NCBI GenBank assembly: GCA_944323155.1
Contig: CALURL010000001.1
Location: 179,256 to 243,255 of the forward strand
Direction: 5' to 3'
Origin: Candidatus Gastranaerophilales bacterium
GTDB taxonomy: Bacteria; Cyanobacteriota; Vampirovibrionia; Gastranaerophilales; Gastranaerophilaceae
Length of the DNA: 64,000 nucleotides
The position numbers and the translations under genes are program-made. Within the stretch, counting starts at the first letter, position 1; each line of letters starts with the position of its first letter. Shown one piece after another: positions 18,823 to 27,313 of the stretch. A model generated the notes under the pieces. The model worked only from the letters and a program-made list of their open reading frames with translations, made no database searches and was not told the DNA's origin.

Positions 18823-20097
18823 CTACTTTGCGCAAGAACAACAGCCGCATGCTTGAGATTTCAAGGCATCAGCTTTATCAGTTCTTTCCCAAGGTACATC
18901 AATATCAGTTCTGCCCATATGGCCGTAAGCAGCCAGAAGTTGATAGAATTTACCACCATTTTTAGCCGGCAAACCACGTAAATCAAAATGATTAATTATA
19001 GCCGCTGGTCTTAAATCGAAGTTTTTAGAAACTAAAGCGGAAATTTCGTCATCTGAAATTTTACCAGTTCCAAAAGTGTCAACCATAATTGAAATAGGTT
19101 CAGCAACACCAATTGCATACGCTAATTCAATTTCACATTTTTCAGCTAAACCGGCAGCAACAATGTTTTTGGCAACCCAGCGGGCAGCGTAAGCTGCAGA
19201 TCTGTCAACTTTTGTAGGATCTTTACCTGAAAAAGCACCGCCGCCGTGACGAGAGTAACCACCATAAGTATCTACGATAATTTTACGGCCTGTTAATCCA
19301 GCATCACCTTGAGGACCGCCTACTACAAAACGGCCTGAAGGGTTAACTAATATTTTAGTATTTGCATCCGGCTGAATAGCTTCACCGGCAAACACAAAGT
19401 CTATTACTAACTTTTTAATATCGTTTCTTATAATTTCCTGAACTTTAGAATTGTCACAAACTCCATTAATTTCAGGGTCATGCTGTGTTGATATCAAGAT
19501 TGTATGAATTCTAGAAGGTTTACCGTCAACATATTCAACCGTAACCTGAGATTTTCCATCCGGTCTTAAATAATCAACAAGTCCTTGCTTTCTAACTTGA
19601 GCGAGTCTGTAAGATAATTTATGAGCAAGACTTATAGGTAACGGCATTAATTCTGGAGTTTCATTACAAGCGAAGCCAAACATAATACCTTGATCGCCTG
19701 CTCCGATATTTTCAGTTTCAGCAGAAGAAGTGTCAGCATTTTCAGCTCTTGCTTCTAAAGCTTTATTAACACCGCCTGCAATATCGCAAGATTGTTCGTC
19801 AATACTTGTTAAAACAGCACAGGTATTATAATCAAATCCGCCGCCTTCTGTTGCGGTATAACCAATATTTTTTATGGTATTACGAACAACAGATGGAATA
19901 TCAACATAACAATCTGCAGTAATTTCGCCGCAAACCAAAGCCATACCGGTTGTAACTGTAGTTTCCGCTGCAACACGAGCCTGCGGATACTTAGTTAAAA
20001 ATTCATCTAAAATTGCGTCAGATATCTGATCACAAACTTTGTCGGGGTGTCCTTCTGTTACTGATTCAGAAGTGAATAAAAAATTTCTTGGTGTCAT
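18823..20097 (-). CDS. metK: S-adenosylmethionine synthetase
   Basis: Forms SAM from methionine and ATP. The 424-residue protein starts [19 protein letters not shown] with the catalytic His17. It carries [16 protein letters not shown], the loop [20 protein letters not shown] (signature GDAGLTGRK) and the P-loop-like [19 protein letters not shown]. It is slightly longer than the usual 380-400 residues, and ends with a Cys-rich tail [11 protein letters not shown] that could bind metal. ATG 20097 follows AAGGAG; the frame runs on upstream to 20229, but that stretch is a structured leader and not typical coding sequence. Divergent from a cupin gene. Confidence 0.96.
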   Translation of the reverse strand: MTPRNFLFTSESVTEGHPDKVCDQISDAILDEFLTKYPQARVAAETTVTTGMALVCGEITADCYVDIPSVVRNTIKNIGYTATEGGGFDYNTCAVLTSIDEQSCDIAGGVNKALEARAENADTSSAETENIGAGDQGIMFGFACNETPELMPLPISLAHKLSYRLAQVRKQGLVDYLRPDGKSQVTVEYVDGKPSRIHTILISTQHDPEINGVCDNSKVQEIIRNDIKKLVIDFVFAGEAIQPDANTKILVNPSGRFVVGGPQGDAGLTGRKIIVDTYGGYSRHGGGAFSGKDPTKVDRSAAYAARWVAKNIVAAGLAEKCEIELAYAIGVAEPISIMVDTFGTGKISDDEISALVSKNFDLRPAAIINHFDLRGLPAKNGGKFYQLLAAYGHMGRTDIDVPWERTDKADALKSQACGCCSCAK

Positions 20098-20124
20098 TTT
20101 TTTTATCTCCTTAATTTGTATTTT

Positions 20125-20181
20125 GGATCCGGCGAACCTTATCACCGTCAATCCAGCCGGTAAGGTTTTTAATTCCGACCC
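20125..20181 (-). promoter_or_regulatory. Structured 5' leader of metK, candidate cis-regulatory RNA
   Basis: About 28 nt before the metK ATG the minus strand can fold into an outer stem GGGUCGG/CCgGAUCC and an inner stem AACCUUA-CCG/CGG-(3-nt bulge)-UAAGGUU with a 10-nt loop. It is more GC-rich than its surroundings. I cannot match it to SAM-I, SAM-II, SAM-III, SAM-IV or the SAH riboswitch, so the class is unknown. Confidence 0.4.
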
Positions 20182-20345
20182 GGCAACATCATTAAGCAAC
20201 AGTGTACAACCAAAAATATTCAAAATCAAACTTTATATTAATATTTATTAATTTAATTTATCCAGCAAAAAACTAACTACAAGATTAATACAAAAATTAA
20301 TCCAGCATGATTTAATGATTAGGTAGACAAAATAAAGGAGGTTAT

Positions 20346-20651
20346 ATGTTTTATAACGTATTGAAATTAAAAGACATCATTGATTTAGAAGATAGCAAAT
20401 TTGCAAAAGAAATTCTTATGGAAAACGAAAACGGAAGTGTTAGTGCTATTGCTTTGAAAAAAAATGAAATAATAGATACCCACACCTCTTTAAATGATGC
20501 AGCAGTTTATGTTTTTGACGGGGAAATAGAAATTCACTTTGATGCTGAAAAATTTAAAGTAGAAAAAGGTGAAATTATAATGTTTAAGAAAGATGCAGAA
20601 CACAAAGTTGTTGCACAAAAAGACAGTAAATTCCTTTTAATAAAAATATAA
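20346..20651 (+). CDS. Small cupin-domain protein
   Basis: A 101-residue single-domain cupin (beta barrel). Residues 30-100 form the fold: ALKKNEIIDTHTSLNDAAVYVFDGEIEIHFD (motif 1 region) and KVEKGEIIMFKKDAEHKVVAQKDSKFLLIKI (motif 2, with GEI and the H of EHKV). Only some of the usual metal ligands are present (His in DTH, Glu/His in DAEH), so binding may be weak. Ligand and reaction are unknown. The start follows AAAGGAGGTTAT. A 52-codon gene on the opposite strand ends 2 bp from its stop. Confidence 0.82.
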   Translation: MFYNVLKLKDIIDLEDSKFAKEILMENENGSVSAIALKKNEIIDTHTSLNDAAVYVFDGEIEIHFDAEKFKVEKGEIIMFKKDAEHKVVAQKDSKFLLIKI

Positions 20652-20652
20652 T

Positions 20653-20811
20653 TTACTTTAAATAAGAAACACACAAAGAAACATAATCAGATTTAATATC
20701 GACTATTGCCCAGCGGACAAAGTCGATATTATTTTGTTTTAGATAATTCTCAATAAATTCTGTGCTTAATATTTTAGAATTCTTAATTTTTATAAGTTCA
20801 GTAGTAATCAT
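20653..20811 (-). CDS. Small orphan protein, 52 residues
   Basis: A short ORF encoding MITTELIKIKNSKILSTEF and then a mixed helix/strand region ending VDIKSDYVSLCVSYLK. I do not recognise it. Support comes from its promoter: TTGTCA, 17 nt, TATAAA, then exactly 6 nt to ATG on the minus strand, with no Shine-Dalgarno site, suggesting a leaderless mRNA. Codon use is like its neighbours. It converges with the cupin gene and its promoter overlaps that of pilin gene 4 on the other strand. Confidence 0.55.
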   Translation of the reverse strand: MITTELIKIKNSKILSTEFIENYLKQNNIDFVRWAIVDIKSDYVSLCVSYLK

Positions 20812-20817
20812 AAAAAT

Positions 20818-20846
20818 TTTATATCATAAAATATTGATATTGACAA
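20818..20846 (-). promoter_or_regulatory. Promoter of the 52-residue ORF (leaderless)
   Basis: Minus-strand TTGTCA (20841-20846), 17-nt spacer, TATAAA (20818-20823), 6 nt to ATG 20811. Confidence 0.6.
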
Positions 20847-20868
20847 AAGGTATAAAATAATCAATAAT
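20840..20868 (+). promoter_or_regulatory. Promoter of pilin gene 4
   Basis: Consensus TTGACA (20840-20845), 17-nt spacer and AATAAT (20863-20868), 31 nt before the start ATG. It shares its -35 with the divergent promoter of the small ORF, so the two may compete. Confidence 0.7.
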
Positions 20869-20898
20869 AAGTATATGAAAGTAATAAGGAGGCTGAAT

Positions 20899-21881
20899 AT
20901 GTTGAATAGAGAAGATTTGCGCGTATGCCCCCCCCCCGTAAAGCTTTAATTGATGGCGTTTTTTATTTTTGGGGTAAATGTGCTACGCACGTAGATATCT
21001 GCACAAATATTCAAGAGACTTCAAGAATATTGAAAGAAGATGTTACGCACGTAGATATCTACATAAATTCCCCTCACCCTATGGGAGAGGGTGCACGTAG
21101 TGCGGGTGAGAGAACAAAAAGAAATCAAATAATTCATTCAAAAAAGACAAAGGCTGCATTCACATTAGCAGAAGTTCTTATCACACTCGGAATTATCGGG
21201 GTAGTCGCTGCACTTACTTTACCTAATTTGATTGCGAACTATCAGAAAAAACAAGCTGTCACCCAGCTTAAGGCAACTTATTCTGTTCTTGCACAAGCGT
21301 TCGAAAGGGCAAAAGTAGATTATGGGGATATGGAAACATGGGGTTTAGATTCTATTTACGGACAGACATCCGGCGAGAGCAATCTGTATACAAACTTTGT
21401 CGAAACATACTTTATTCCATACGTTAAACCTATAAAAAACTACAAGATAACAAGTTTAAAAACTATTGGGTATAAAAACATATATAAATTAGACGGAACT
21501 CCTGATAACAGCCTACTAGATACACCAAGATATTATGTAATTTTACCAAATGGAACTATTACAGGATTTTCATTGGACGGTCATTGTGATGCATCACATG
21601 AAGATAGTGATGGGAATACTGTTTGTGACTCTCAATGGTATTACACAGACCTATATATTGTAACGGATATTAATGGAAAAAAGGCACCTAATACTCTCGG
21701 GAAAGATATATTTGTTATGAGTACAATGGATAACCAATTTGGTTTTTATAGATATAAAGGCCTTGAAAGTGACAGAGAATGGCTGCTCAAAGCTTGCAGT
21801 AAAGGAAGCAAAGAGAACAGGCATTGCGGAAGACTTATTCAATACGATGGGTGGGAAATTAAAGATGATTATCCATGGTAA
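20899..21881 (+). CDS. Phase-variable prepilin-like protein 4, OFF at the main start (C10)
   Basis: ATG 20899 follows AAGGAGG and encodes MLNREDLRVC, then a C10 tract, then GTA AAG CTT TAA (stop). With 11 Cs the frame enters the pilin ORF and makes 327 residues. An ATG touching the tract (20925) is already in the pilin frame at C10 (MPPPRKAL...), but has no ribosome site. The leader is unusually long, about 80 residues, and includes a 60-bp duplicated segment and a palindromic element. The body has AAFTLAEVLITLGIIGVVAALTLPNLI, the loop TDINGKKAPNTLG and C-terminus GWEIKDDYPW, shared with pilin 6. Here the homopolymer is C in the coding strand, opposite to the other six. Confidence 0.78.
20928..20937 (+). 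repeat. Homopolymer C10 tract in pilin gene 4
   Basis: Ten Cs in the coding strand, ten codons from the start. The plus-strand core TGC10-CGT is the same as at the other six loci, although those genes lie on the minus strand, so the tract is inverted relative to the gene. Confidence 0.95.
20981..21068 (+). repeat. Direct repeat, 28-bp units at 60-bp spacing
   Basis: Units at 20981-21008 and 21041-21068 share TACGCACGTAGATATCT and differ at four or so positions. The period is exactly 60 bp, or 20 codons, so in the pilin frame it repeats THVDI. Each unit contains the palindrome CTACGcaCGTAG or a near copy. Confidence 0.75.
21070..21112. repeat. Palindromic intergenic-type element inside the pilin 4 leader
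   Basis: Outer arms CCCTCACCC / GGGTGAGAG and an inner CCCTATGGGAGAGGG hairpin around GTGCACGTAGTGC. It resembles a REP/MITE-like insertion that stays in frame. Confidence 0.6.
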
Positions 21882-21963
21882 AAATGTGAGCAAAAAACAA
21901 AAAGCGAACTGAGTTAAAATTTACCAATTTCCTAAAACGCAATCATATCAAACCTAACCAAAA

Positions 21964-22036
21964 AGCCGATATGGAGGCTCGAACTCCAGACCTACTCATT
22001 ACGAATGAGTTGCTCTACCAACTGAGCTATATCGGC
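21964..22036 (-). tRNA. tRNA-Thr (anticodon CGT)
   Basis: 73-nt cloverleaf: acceptor GCCGATA/TATCGGC, D-arm GCTCAGTTGGTAGAGC, anticodon stem ACTCA/TGAGT with loop TTCGTAA (CGT at 34-36), T-arm TGGAGTTCGAGCCTCCA, discriminator T. No CCA is encoded. It lies downstream of glmS on the same strand. Confidence 0.95.
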
Positions 22037-22054
22037 TTTTATATGTTTATTTTA

Positions 22055-23899
22055 TTATTCCACTGTTACAGATTTAGCAAGATTTCTTGGCTGGTCAACA
22101 TCTTTGCCCAAGAATTCTGCAATATAATAAGCCAGAAGCTGCAAAGGTACAATTGCTATTAATGGTGAAAATAGCTCTTGAACATCTGGAACATACAAAA
22201 TATGTTCAAACAAATCAACGAGTTTTGCATCACTTGAATTTGTAAGCGCTATCATTCTTGCATTACGAGCCTTTGCTTCTTCGCTATTTGAAAGAAGTTT
22301 TTCATAAACAGAACCTTTCATCAAAATTGAAAGAACAGGCATGGTTTCATCAAGCATAGCTATAGGCCCGTGTTTTAATTCTCCGGCCGGATAGCCTGTT
22401 GCATTGATATAGCTTATTTCTTTCAATTTTAAAGCACCTTCAAGGGCTGTCGGAAAATTTATTCCTCTTGCGATATAAATAAAATCTTTTGTATTTGCAA
22501 AAGCTCTTGCACATTTTTGAACATCATCCGTGTTTGCAAGGATTTGGTCTATTTTTTGAGGCAAAAGCATCATTTCTTCCTTTAAAGATGTCATTGTTGA
22601 ATTTTCGACACTTCCTTTGATTTCAGCCATATAAAGCGCTAGAAGATAAAATGCCATCAATTGAGCGGTGTAAGATTTAGTTGCAGCAACAGAAACTTCT
22701 ATACCGGCATTAACAGGGACTAAACTGTCTGCTTCACGCGCCATTGCACTATCAGGCCTGTTTGTAATAATCAAAATATGAGAACCTTTAGCCTTAGCCT
22801 GTTTTATTGCCGTTAATGTATCCGCAGTTTCACCGGATTGAGAAACACCGATTACAAGAGTATGAGCGTCTGTTACTGTTTTTCTGTAAATATACTCACT
22901 TGAAGCTTCAACATCAACTGCAATACCGCAAAAACTTTCTATTAAATATTTACCGACCATAGCTGCATGCAAAGAAGTTCCGCAGGCAATAATCTGAATT
23001 CTATTCAAATTTTTCAAAGTGTCTTTGTTGAGTTTAACTTCATTCAGAATAATAGGTTCATCAGGCGCATGAAGTTTTCCAACAAGAATATTTCTTATAA
23101 CATCAGGCTGTTCATGAATTTCTTTGAGCATAAAATGCTTATAGCCCATTTTGCTTAATGCAACAGGCTCCCAGGGTAAAAGTTCAATTTTTTGAGGAAC
23201 TTCTACACCATCTTTATCAATAAGAAGCATCTTGTCAGGCGTCAAGGTTGCAATCTGATTGTCGTTCAGGTATAAAGCTTTTTTGGTATGTTTTATAATT
23301 GCAGGAACATCTGAGGCTACATAAAATTCACCTTCACCAATGCCTACCAACAAAGGAGCATTTCTTTTGGTAACAACAAGTGTATTTTTGTAATCGTTAT
23401 GCATAACACAAAGAGCATAAGCTCCCTCAATTTCTTGAGCGGCAAGTCTTACAGCTTCTGTTAAGTCTTTAGTTTCCGCATATTTTGATGCAACAAGGTG
23501 GGCAACCGCTTCCGTATCAGTTTGAGAACGGAATACACATCCTTTTGCTGAAAGTTTTTCCCTTAATTCCTTATAATTTTCAATAATCCCGTTATGAACA
23601 AGAACAAGATTACCGCAATTACAAGTATGCGGGTGTGCATTCAATAATGTTGGCGCACCATGAGTTGCCCATCTGATATGACCTATTCCCATTGTTGATG
23701 ACATAATCTCTGAAATGTGAGGTTTCAATGTATTACGTAAATTTATCAATTTACCTTCTGCTTTGTATACTTTTATTTCGTCCTCTAATTTAAGCGCAAC
23801 ACCAGAAGAATCATAACCTCTGTATTCAAGCTGTTCTAATCCGTCAAGCAATATATCAACAACCGGTCTGTTACCTACATATCCTACTATTCCACACAT
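22055..23899 (-). CDS. glmS: Glutamine-fructose-6-phosphate aminotransferase (isomerizing)
   Basis: Commits fructose-6-P to amino-sugar synthesis. The 614-residue protein has an N-terminal class II glutamine amidotransferase domain with the nucleophile Cys2 (MCGIVGYVG), EYRGYDSSG, and HTRWATHG-like HIRWATHG. It has two SIS sugar-isomerase domains (CGTSLHAA; SQSGETADT; and the C-terminal region ending LAKSVTVE). Length is standard. Start follows GGAGAGAG. There is no room for a glmS ribozyme in the 150-bp upstream gap and none is visible. It works with glmU, encoded 10 kb away. Confidence 0.97.
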   Translation of the reverse strand: MCGIVGYVGNRPVVDILLDGLEQLEYRGYDSSGVALKLEDEIKVYKAEGKLINLRNTLKPHISEIMSSTMGIGHIRWATHGAPTLLNAHPHTCNCGNLVLVHNGIIENYKELREKLSAKGCVFRSQTDTEAVAHLVASKYAETKDLTEAVRLAAQEIEGAYALCVMHNDYKNTLVVTKRNAPLLVGIGEGEFYVASDVPAIIKHTKKALYLNDNQIATLTPDKMLLIDKDGVEVPQKIELLPWEPVALSKMGYKHFMLKEIHEQPDVIRNILVGKLHAPDEPIILNEVKLNKDTLKNLNRIQIIACGTSLHAAMVGKYLIESFCGIAVDVEASSEYIYRKTVTDAHTLVIGVSQSGETADTLTAIKQAKAKGSHILIITNRPDSAMAREADSLVPVNAGIEVSVAATKSYTAQLMAFYLLALYMAEIKGSVENSTMTSLKEEMMLLPQKIDQILANTDDVQKCARAFANTKDFIYIARGINFPTALEGALKLKEISYINATGYPAGELKHGPIAMLDETMPVLSILMKGSVYEKLLSNSEEAKARNARMIALTNSSDAKLVDLFEHILYVPDVQELFSPLIAIVPLQLLAYYIAEFLGKDVDQPRNLAKSVTVE

Positions 23900-24049
23900 A
23901 TTTCTCTCTCCAATAATTCTAGTCTGTATTAGATATTATAGCATTTAAAAATACTAATACATATTTCCTTATAAAAGTTTTACATTATACTTGCAAAAAA
24001 ATTTTTACTATAGTATGATAACCAAGGAATTAGAAAAAGAGGAATTATT

Positions 24050-24748
24050 ATGAAAAAGTTATTAGTTTTATTTTCTGCCATACTAATTGGCACGACTGCA
24101 TTTGCAGACACTGTATTCATTGAAACAGGTCTAAACAAAGACAATTTTTGGGAGAAAACCGGCAAACAAGAAAAAATTATTTCTAACATAGGTTACAGAA
24201 TTATTTATGCAAACAAACTTAAACAAGCACCAATTGAGGTAGAAAAAACTCCACGAATTGTTAATGCTTATTCCATGACATTCAACAAAAAAGTATATAT
24301 TTCTTCAGGAATTATACCTTATATAAATAATGATGACGAAATGGCTTATGTAATCGCACATGAACTAGCTCATTCAATGGAAGCATACGGCGGATTTATA
24401 AAAACAATGTCTATAAGCGGAAATTCTAAAAAATATGAATATAAAGCAGATTTAAAAGCAATAGATTACATGGTAAAGGCTGGATATAACCCGATCGCCG
24501 CAATTATCGTTGCAAATAAATTGTTTGATGAACCGCTTTGGGATTGGGGCGGATCTCACCCGAAAGCTTCTAAAAGAATGATGAAAATGTATGAATATAT
24601 TTATACAAAATATCCTCAATACCTCAATTCTTCAATGACATCAAGCATTAACTATCAAAACTTCTTGAATGCTCAAAGTGATGATATTAAAAAATTCCAT
24701 GCAGAATTGAGAAAAAGACAACTTAAACAACAAAAAGAGGATATTTAA
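24050..24748 (+). CDS. Secreted M48-family metallopeptidase
   Basis: A 232-residue periplasmic protease with an N-terminal signal (MKKLLVLFSAILIGTTAFAD). The zinc motif is HELAH at residues 104-108, and the third ligand is probably the Glu in KYEYKADLKAIDY (HExxH...ExxxD). C-terminal features SHPKASKRMMKM fit the small M48 (BepA/YggG/LoiP-like) group, which handles outer-membrane protein quality control; no TPR part is present. The start follows GAGGAATT. Its stop overlaps the start of the next gene (TAATG), so the two are translationally coupled. Confidence 0.88.
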   Translation: MKKLLVLFSAILIGTTAFADTVFIETGLNKDNFWEKTGKQEKIISNIGYRIIYANKLKQAPIEVEKTPRIVNAYSMTFNKKVYISSGIIPYINNDDEMAYVIAHELAHSMEAYGGFIKTMSISGNSKKYEYKADLKAIDYMVKAGYNPIAAIIVANKLFDEPLWDWGGSHPKASKRMMKMYEYIYTKYPQYLNSSMTSSINYQNFLNAQSDDIKKFHAELRKRQLKQQKEDI

Positions 24749-25614
24749 TGTTTAAAAATTTAATAACCCTATGCTTAATCATATTATCTGCTGCAAGTCA
24801 AACACTTGCGGCGGATAATTTAATAAAAATTACACCATTAAATGACTTTGATACCTGCACTAAACAAAAAATCGAAGGCAAAGAACTTTTATTTAAAGTT
24901 CTGGAAGGTGACAATAATATTAAAGAAAATGAAATTATTACCGGCAAAATTCTAAAATATCAGGAAAACGGTTACAGCGGACAACAGGCTAAAATTGTCA
25001 TTGGGAATTTCAAAAACTCCGACGGTAAAAGAATTGCAGGCGAAGTATACTTATACGGAAATGAACATAATGTTTATGATGAATACATGAATAGTGATAG
25101 TAATATTGGTGCTGTGGCAATTCCTTTTTTAAGAGGCGGTGAAATCAAACTTAAAAAAGGCGAAATATTATCATTCTTCACAAATCACGAACAAACATCA
25201 GAAAAATTAAATATTGATATTCAGCCGATAGAGCTGATTTCAACCTGCCATGATGAGACACAAATTAATGATATAATAAGATTTAAAATTCTTAATGATG
25301 TATATTATAATGACAAACTGTATATAAAAAAGAATTCGCGACTAATTGGTATAGTAGATTATGTTCAGGATAACGGCTGGGACTACGACAGCGCGCAAAT
25401 TCAGATGAAAAAATTCAAAACCCGTGATGTTAACGGAAATATTGTAGAAATTCAATATCCGCTCGAGATTGACGGTTTTGAAATTCTTAAATACAAAGGT
25501 AAACGCTTTGCACAGATGTTCAACTACGCTGGAATTCTCTGGCGCGGGAAAGAAATTGAAATTATCCCTAATCAGGATAAAAACGTAACATTCACAATTT
25601 GGCTGACAAAATAA
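24748..25614 (+). CDS. Secreted protein with an internally duplicated domain
   Basis: I do not recognise this 288-residue protein. It starts with a signal peptide (MFKNLITLCLIILSAASQTLAAD). Two similar halves follow: about residues 48-110 (LLFKVLEGDNNIKENEIITGK, then KYQENGYSGQQAKIVI) and about 173-240 (IRFKILNDVYYNDKLYIKKN, then YVQDNGWDYDSAQIQM). Both read as a beta-rich module in which a lengthening of 'stiffness' residues is followed by QxNG(Y/W). It overlaps the M48 peptidase by one base, so it may be its partner or substrate in the envelope (inference). Confidence 0.75.
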   Translation: MFKNLITLCLIILSAASQTLAADNLIKITPLNDFDTCTKQKIEGKELLFKVLEGDNNIKENEIITGKILKYQENGYSGQQAKIVIGNFKNSDGKRIAGEVYLYGNEHNVYDEYMNSDSNIGAVAIPFLRGGEIKLKKGEILSFFTNHEQTSEKLNIDIQPIELISTCHDETQINDIIRFKILNDVYYNDKLYIKKNSRLIGIVDYVQDNGWDYDSAQIQMKKFKTRDVNGNIVEIQYPLEIDGFEILKYKGKRFAQMFNYAGILWRGKEIEIIPNQDKNVTFTIWLTK

Positions 25615-25621
25615 TCATTTA

Positions 25622-26344
25622 TTAAACAGATTTATTAAATGAATTACTACCGGGCAAGTTGTAATGTTTAATAAGATTAAAAAATTCTTTTGAAGAATCA
25701 ATATTTAAATTAATAGTTCGCTGAGCAATATCTTGCCAGCGGCTTTTATTATTAGCAGATGGAAATTCATTTTTTAAAGATGTGTTAACAGTATTCATAA
25801 ATAATTCTTTAAAGCTTCTGCTATTCTGCGGCAAATCTGACTTTGAATAATTATTTACGAAATAATCCTGATTATCATAAATATATTTTTCAAATTCACA
25901 ATGCATTTTTTGATCTTTATATTTTTTCAAAACAGTTCCGCGATCAACATGAAGCCCAACAGACATATCATCAAGAAAGTGTTTTGCTCTTGCTGCATGT
26001 TCAATTTGCATTTCATGATTTGATTTTTTCATAGAAGAAAACATATTTATAATATGATACATAAAGCGAGCAAAGGCATTATGCTGCCCAAAGAAATCAA
26101 GGTGACTCAATCTGGGGTGAAATTTCTTTTCAGGATAAAAGAAATGATTATTACAGGTTTCTTTGCCAAGTATTTTCAAACCAGTTTCGTCAAAATCTGG
26201 AACCTGTACATAATACAAAAAACTTTTAAGGGCATCATCAGAAAATATATTAGCTTCACCTGCAGTCTTTGCATTAATAAACCTATGAGTTTGGACTTTT
26301 AAGCCAAAATTTTGTTTTGATTGTCTTATACTGTCTATTTTCAT
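25622..26344 (-). CDS. Orphan protein with N-terminal F-G tag
   Basis: A 240-residue protein of unknown function. I start at ATG 26344 because AGGTGG lies 6 nt upstream; a GTG at 26353 is the alternative. It begins MKIDSIRQSKQNFGLKVQ, a short tag like that of three other orphans here. The rest is helical and charged, with a His/Asp/Glu-rich middle (HAARAKHFLDDMSVGLHVDRG) that is faintly reminiscent of all-helical metal or phosphohydrolase proteins, though no motif can be claimed. No signal peptide or membrane segment is seen. It converges with the secreted gene pair at 24.0-25.6 kb. Confidence 0.7.
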   Translation of the reverse strand: MKIDSIRQSKQNFGLKVQTHRFINAKTAGEANIFSDDALKSFLYYVQVPDFDETGLKILGKETCNNHFFYPEKKFHPRLSHLDFFGQHNAFARFMYHIINMFSSMKKSNHEMQIEHAARAKHFLDDMSVGLHVDRGTVLKKYKDQKMHCEFEKYIYDNQDYFVNNYSKSDLPQNSRSFKELFMNTVNTSLKNEFPSANNKSRWQDIAQRTINLNIDSSKEFFNLIKHYNLPGSNSFNKSV

Positions 26345-26454
26345 TGTTTCCACCTGACACTACAATTATAGTATAAATAACTAAAACGGAATAGCAATAA
26401 GCTATTCCGTTACAAAAATTAATTTCAATTTTTACAATATTTAGCTTTAAACCA

Positions 26455-27245
26455 TTAAATCTTTTGTCCAATATTATACTTTTTATAAATAGGATCACCG
26501 CCATTTAAAATATTTTTGAGGCTTTCAAATCCGGCTGCGTCCCAACCTGCTCTTATAAGATTTCCATCTTCATAAACACGTAGACTAAAAACATCAGCAC
26601 CATACTGATTAGGTCCTTTCAAACCATTTGTATCAAATCTCATCTCCGCACAATGCATATAATTCCAGGTCTGCAAAATAGGATTTCCATCAGCATCGGT
26701 CTTAATACTTCCATCTTCATTGAATATATTACTTTGCTCTGTTCTATTACAAGAACTATATTGCGTAATACTAATTAATGAACCGTCATTCAGAACAAAT
26801 AAAGGCGGTTTTATTTAGGCAGCACCTGCATTACCTTCTTGATTTGAAAGTATCTTAGCATATTTCACATTATAGACAAATTTTTTACATTCATTACTAG
26901 AATCCAGACAAAGATGTACAATGTTAAAATACTTAGAAAAATTTTCAGTAACCTGTTCCGAAGTTTTAGAGGTATCAAACAATCCTGTAATATCTCCAAC
27001 AATTCCATTATCCGCCTGCCAACGCTGAATTGCCTGAGTTATTAAGGAATAAGATCTTTTTGCACGCGTTGCAAGTTCTTTGTTTTTGTAATCAGCAATT
27101 AAGTTAGGCAAAGTTAAAGCAGCGACTACTCCAATAATACCAAGAGTAATTAAAACTTCAGCTAATGTAAAACCGCAACTAATGCCAAAAATGGAGACTA
27201 CGCGATTGCCCCCCCCCCGTGAACGTTGTTTAATTTGCTTTTCAT
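26455..27245 (-). pseudogene. Prepilin-like gene 5: OFF (G10) and with a nonsense codon
   Basis: ATG 27245 follows AAGGAGAATT. MKSKLNNVH precedes G10 and GCA ATC GCG TAG. With 11 Gs the frame would read GGGGNRVVSIFGISCGFTLAEV and run through LPNLIADYKNKELATRAK. It then meets an in-frame TAA at 26815-26817, after which the same frame continues (FVLNDGSLISI, CAEMRFDTNGLKGPNQYG) to 26455. So it has two separate lesions: the phase tract and a point nonsense. It aligns best with pilin 2, where the stop falls near ELSESRAVLADGT. Without the nonsense it would be 263 residues. Confidence 0.85.
27209..27218 (-). repeat. Homopolymer G10 tract in pilin gene 5
   Basis: Ten Cs on the plus strand, nine codons after the start; OFF register, with stop TAG four codons later. 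Confidence 0.95.
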
Positions 27246-27313
27246 ATAAATTCTCCTTAAAAAGTACGGTATCCTAACAAAGGATACCATACCAATTAAG
27301 AAAATGCAAGATT

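Noticed and set aside
20125..20181. Known SAM riboswitch for metK
   Set aside because: The conserved core sequences of SAM-I, SAM-II, SAM-III, SAM-IV and SAH classes are not recognisable; kept only as an unassigned structured leader.
20925..21881. Pilin 4 simply starting at ATG 20925
   Set aside because: No ribosome site precedes it, while ATG 20899 has AAGGAGG at good spacing and a consensus promoter; kept as a possible secondary start.
23900..24049. glmS ribozyme upstream of glmS
   Set aside because: The gap is 150 bp, AT-rich, and contains no visible glmS ribozyme core.
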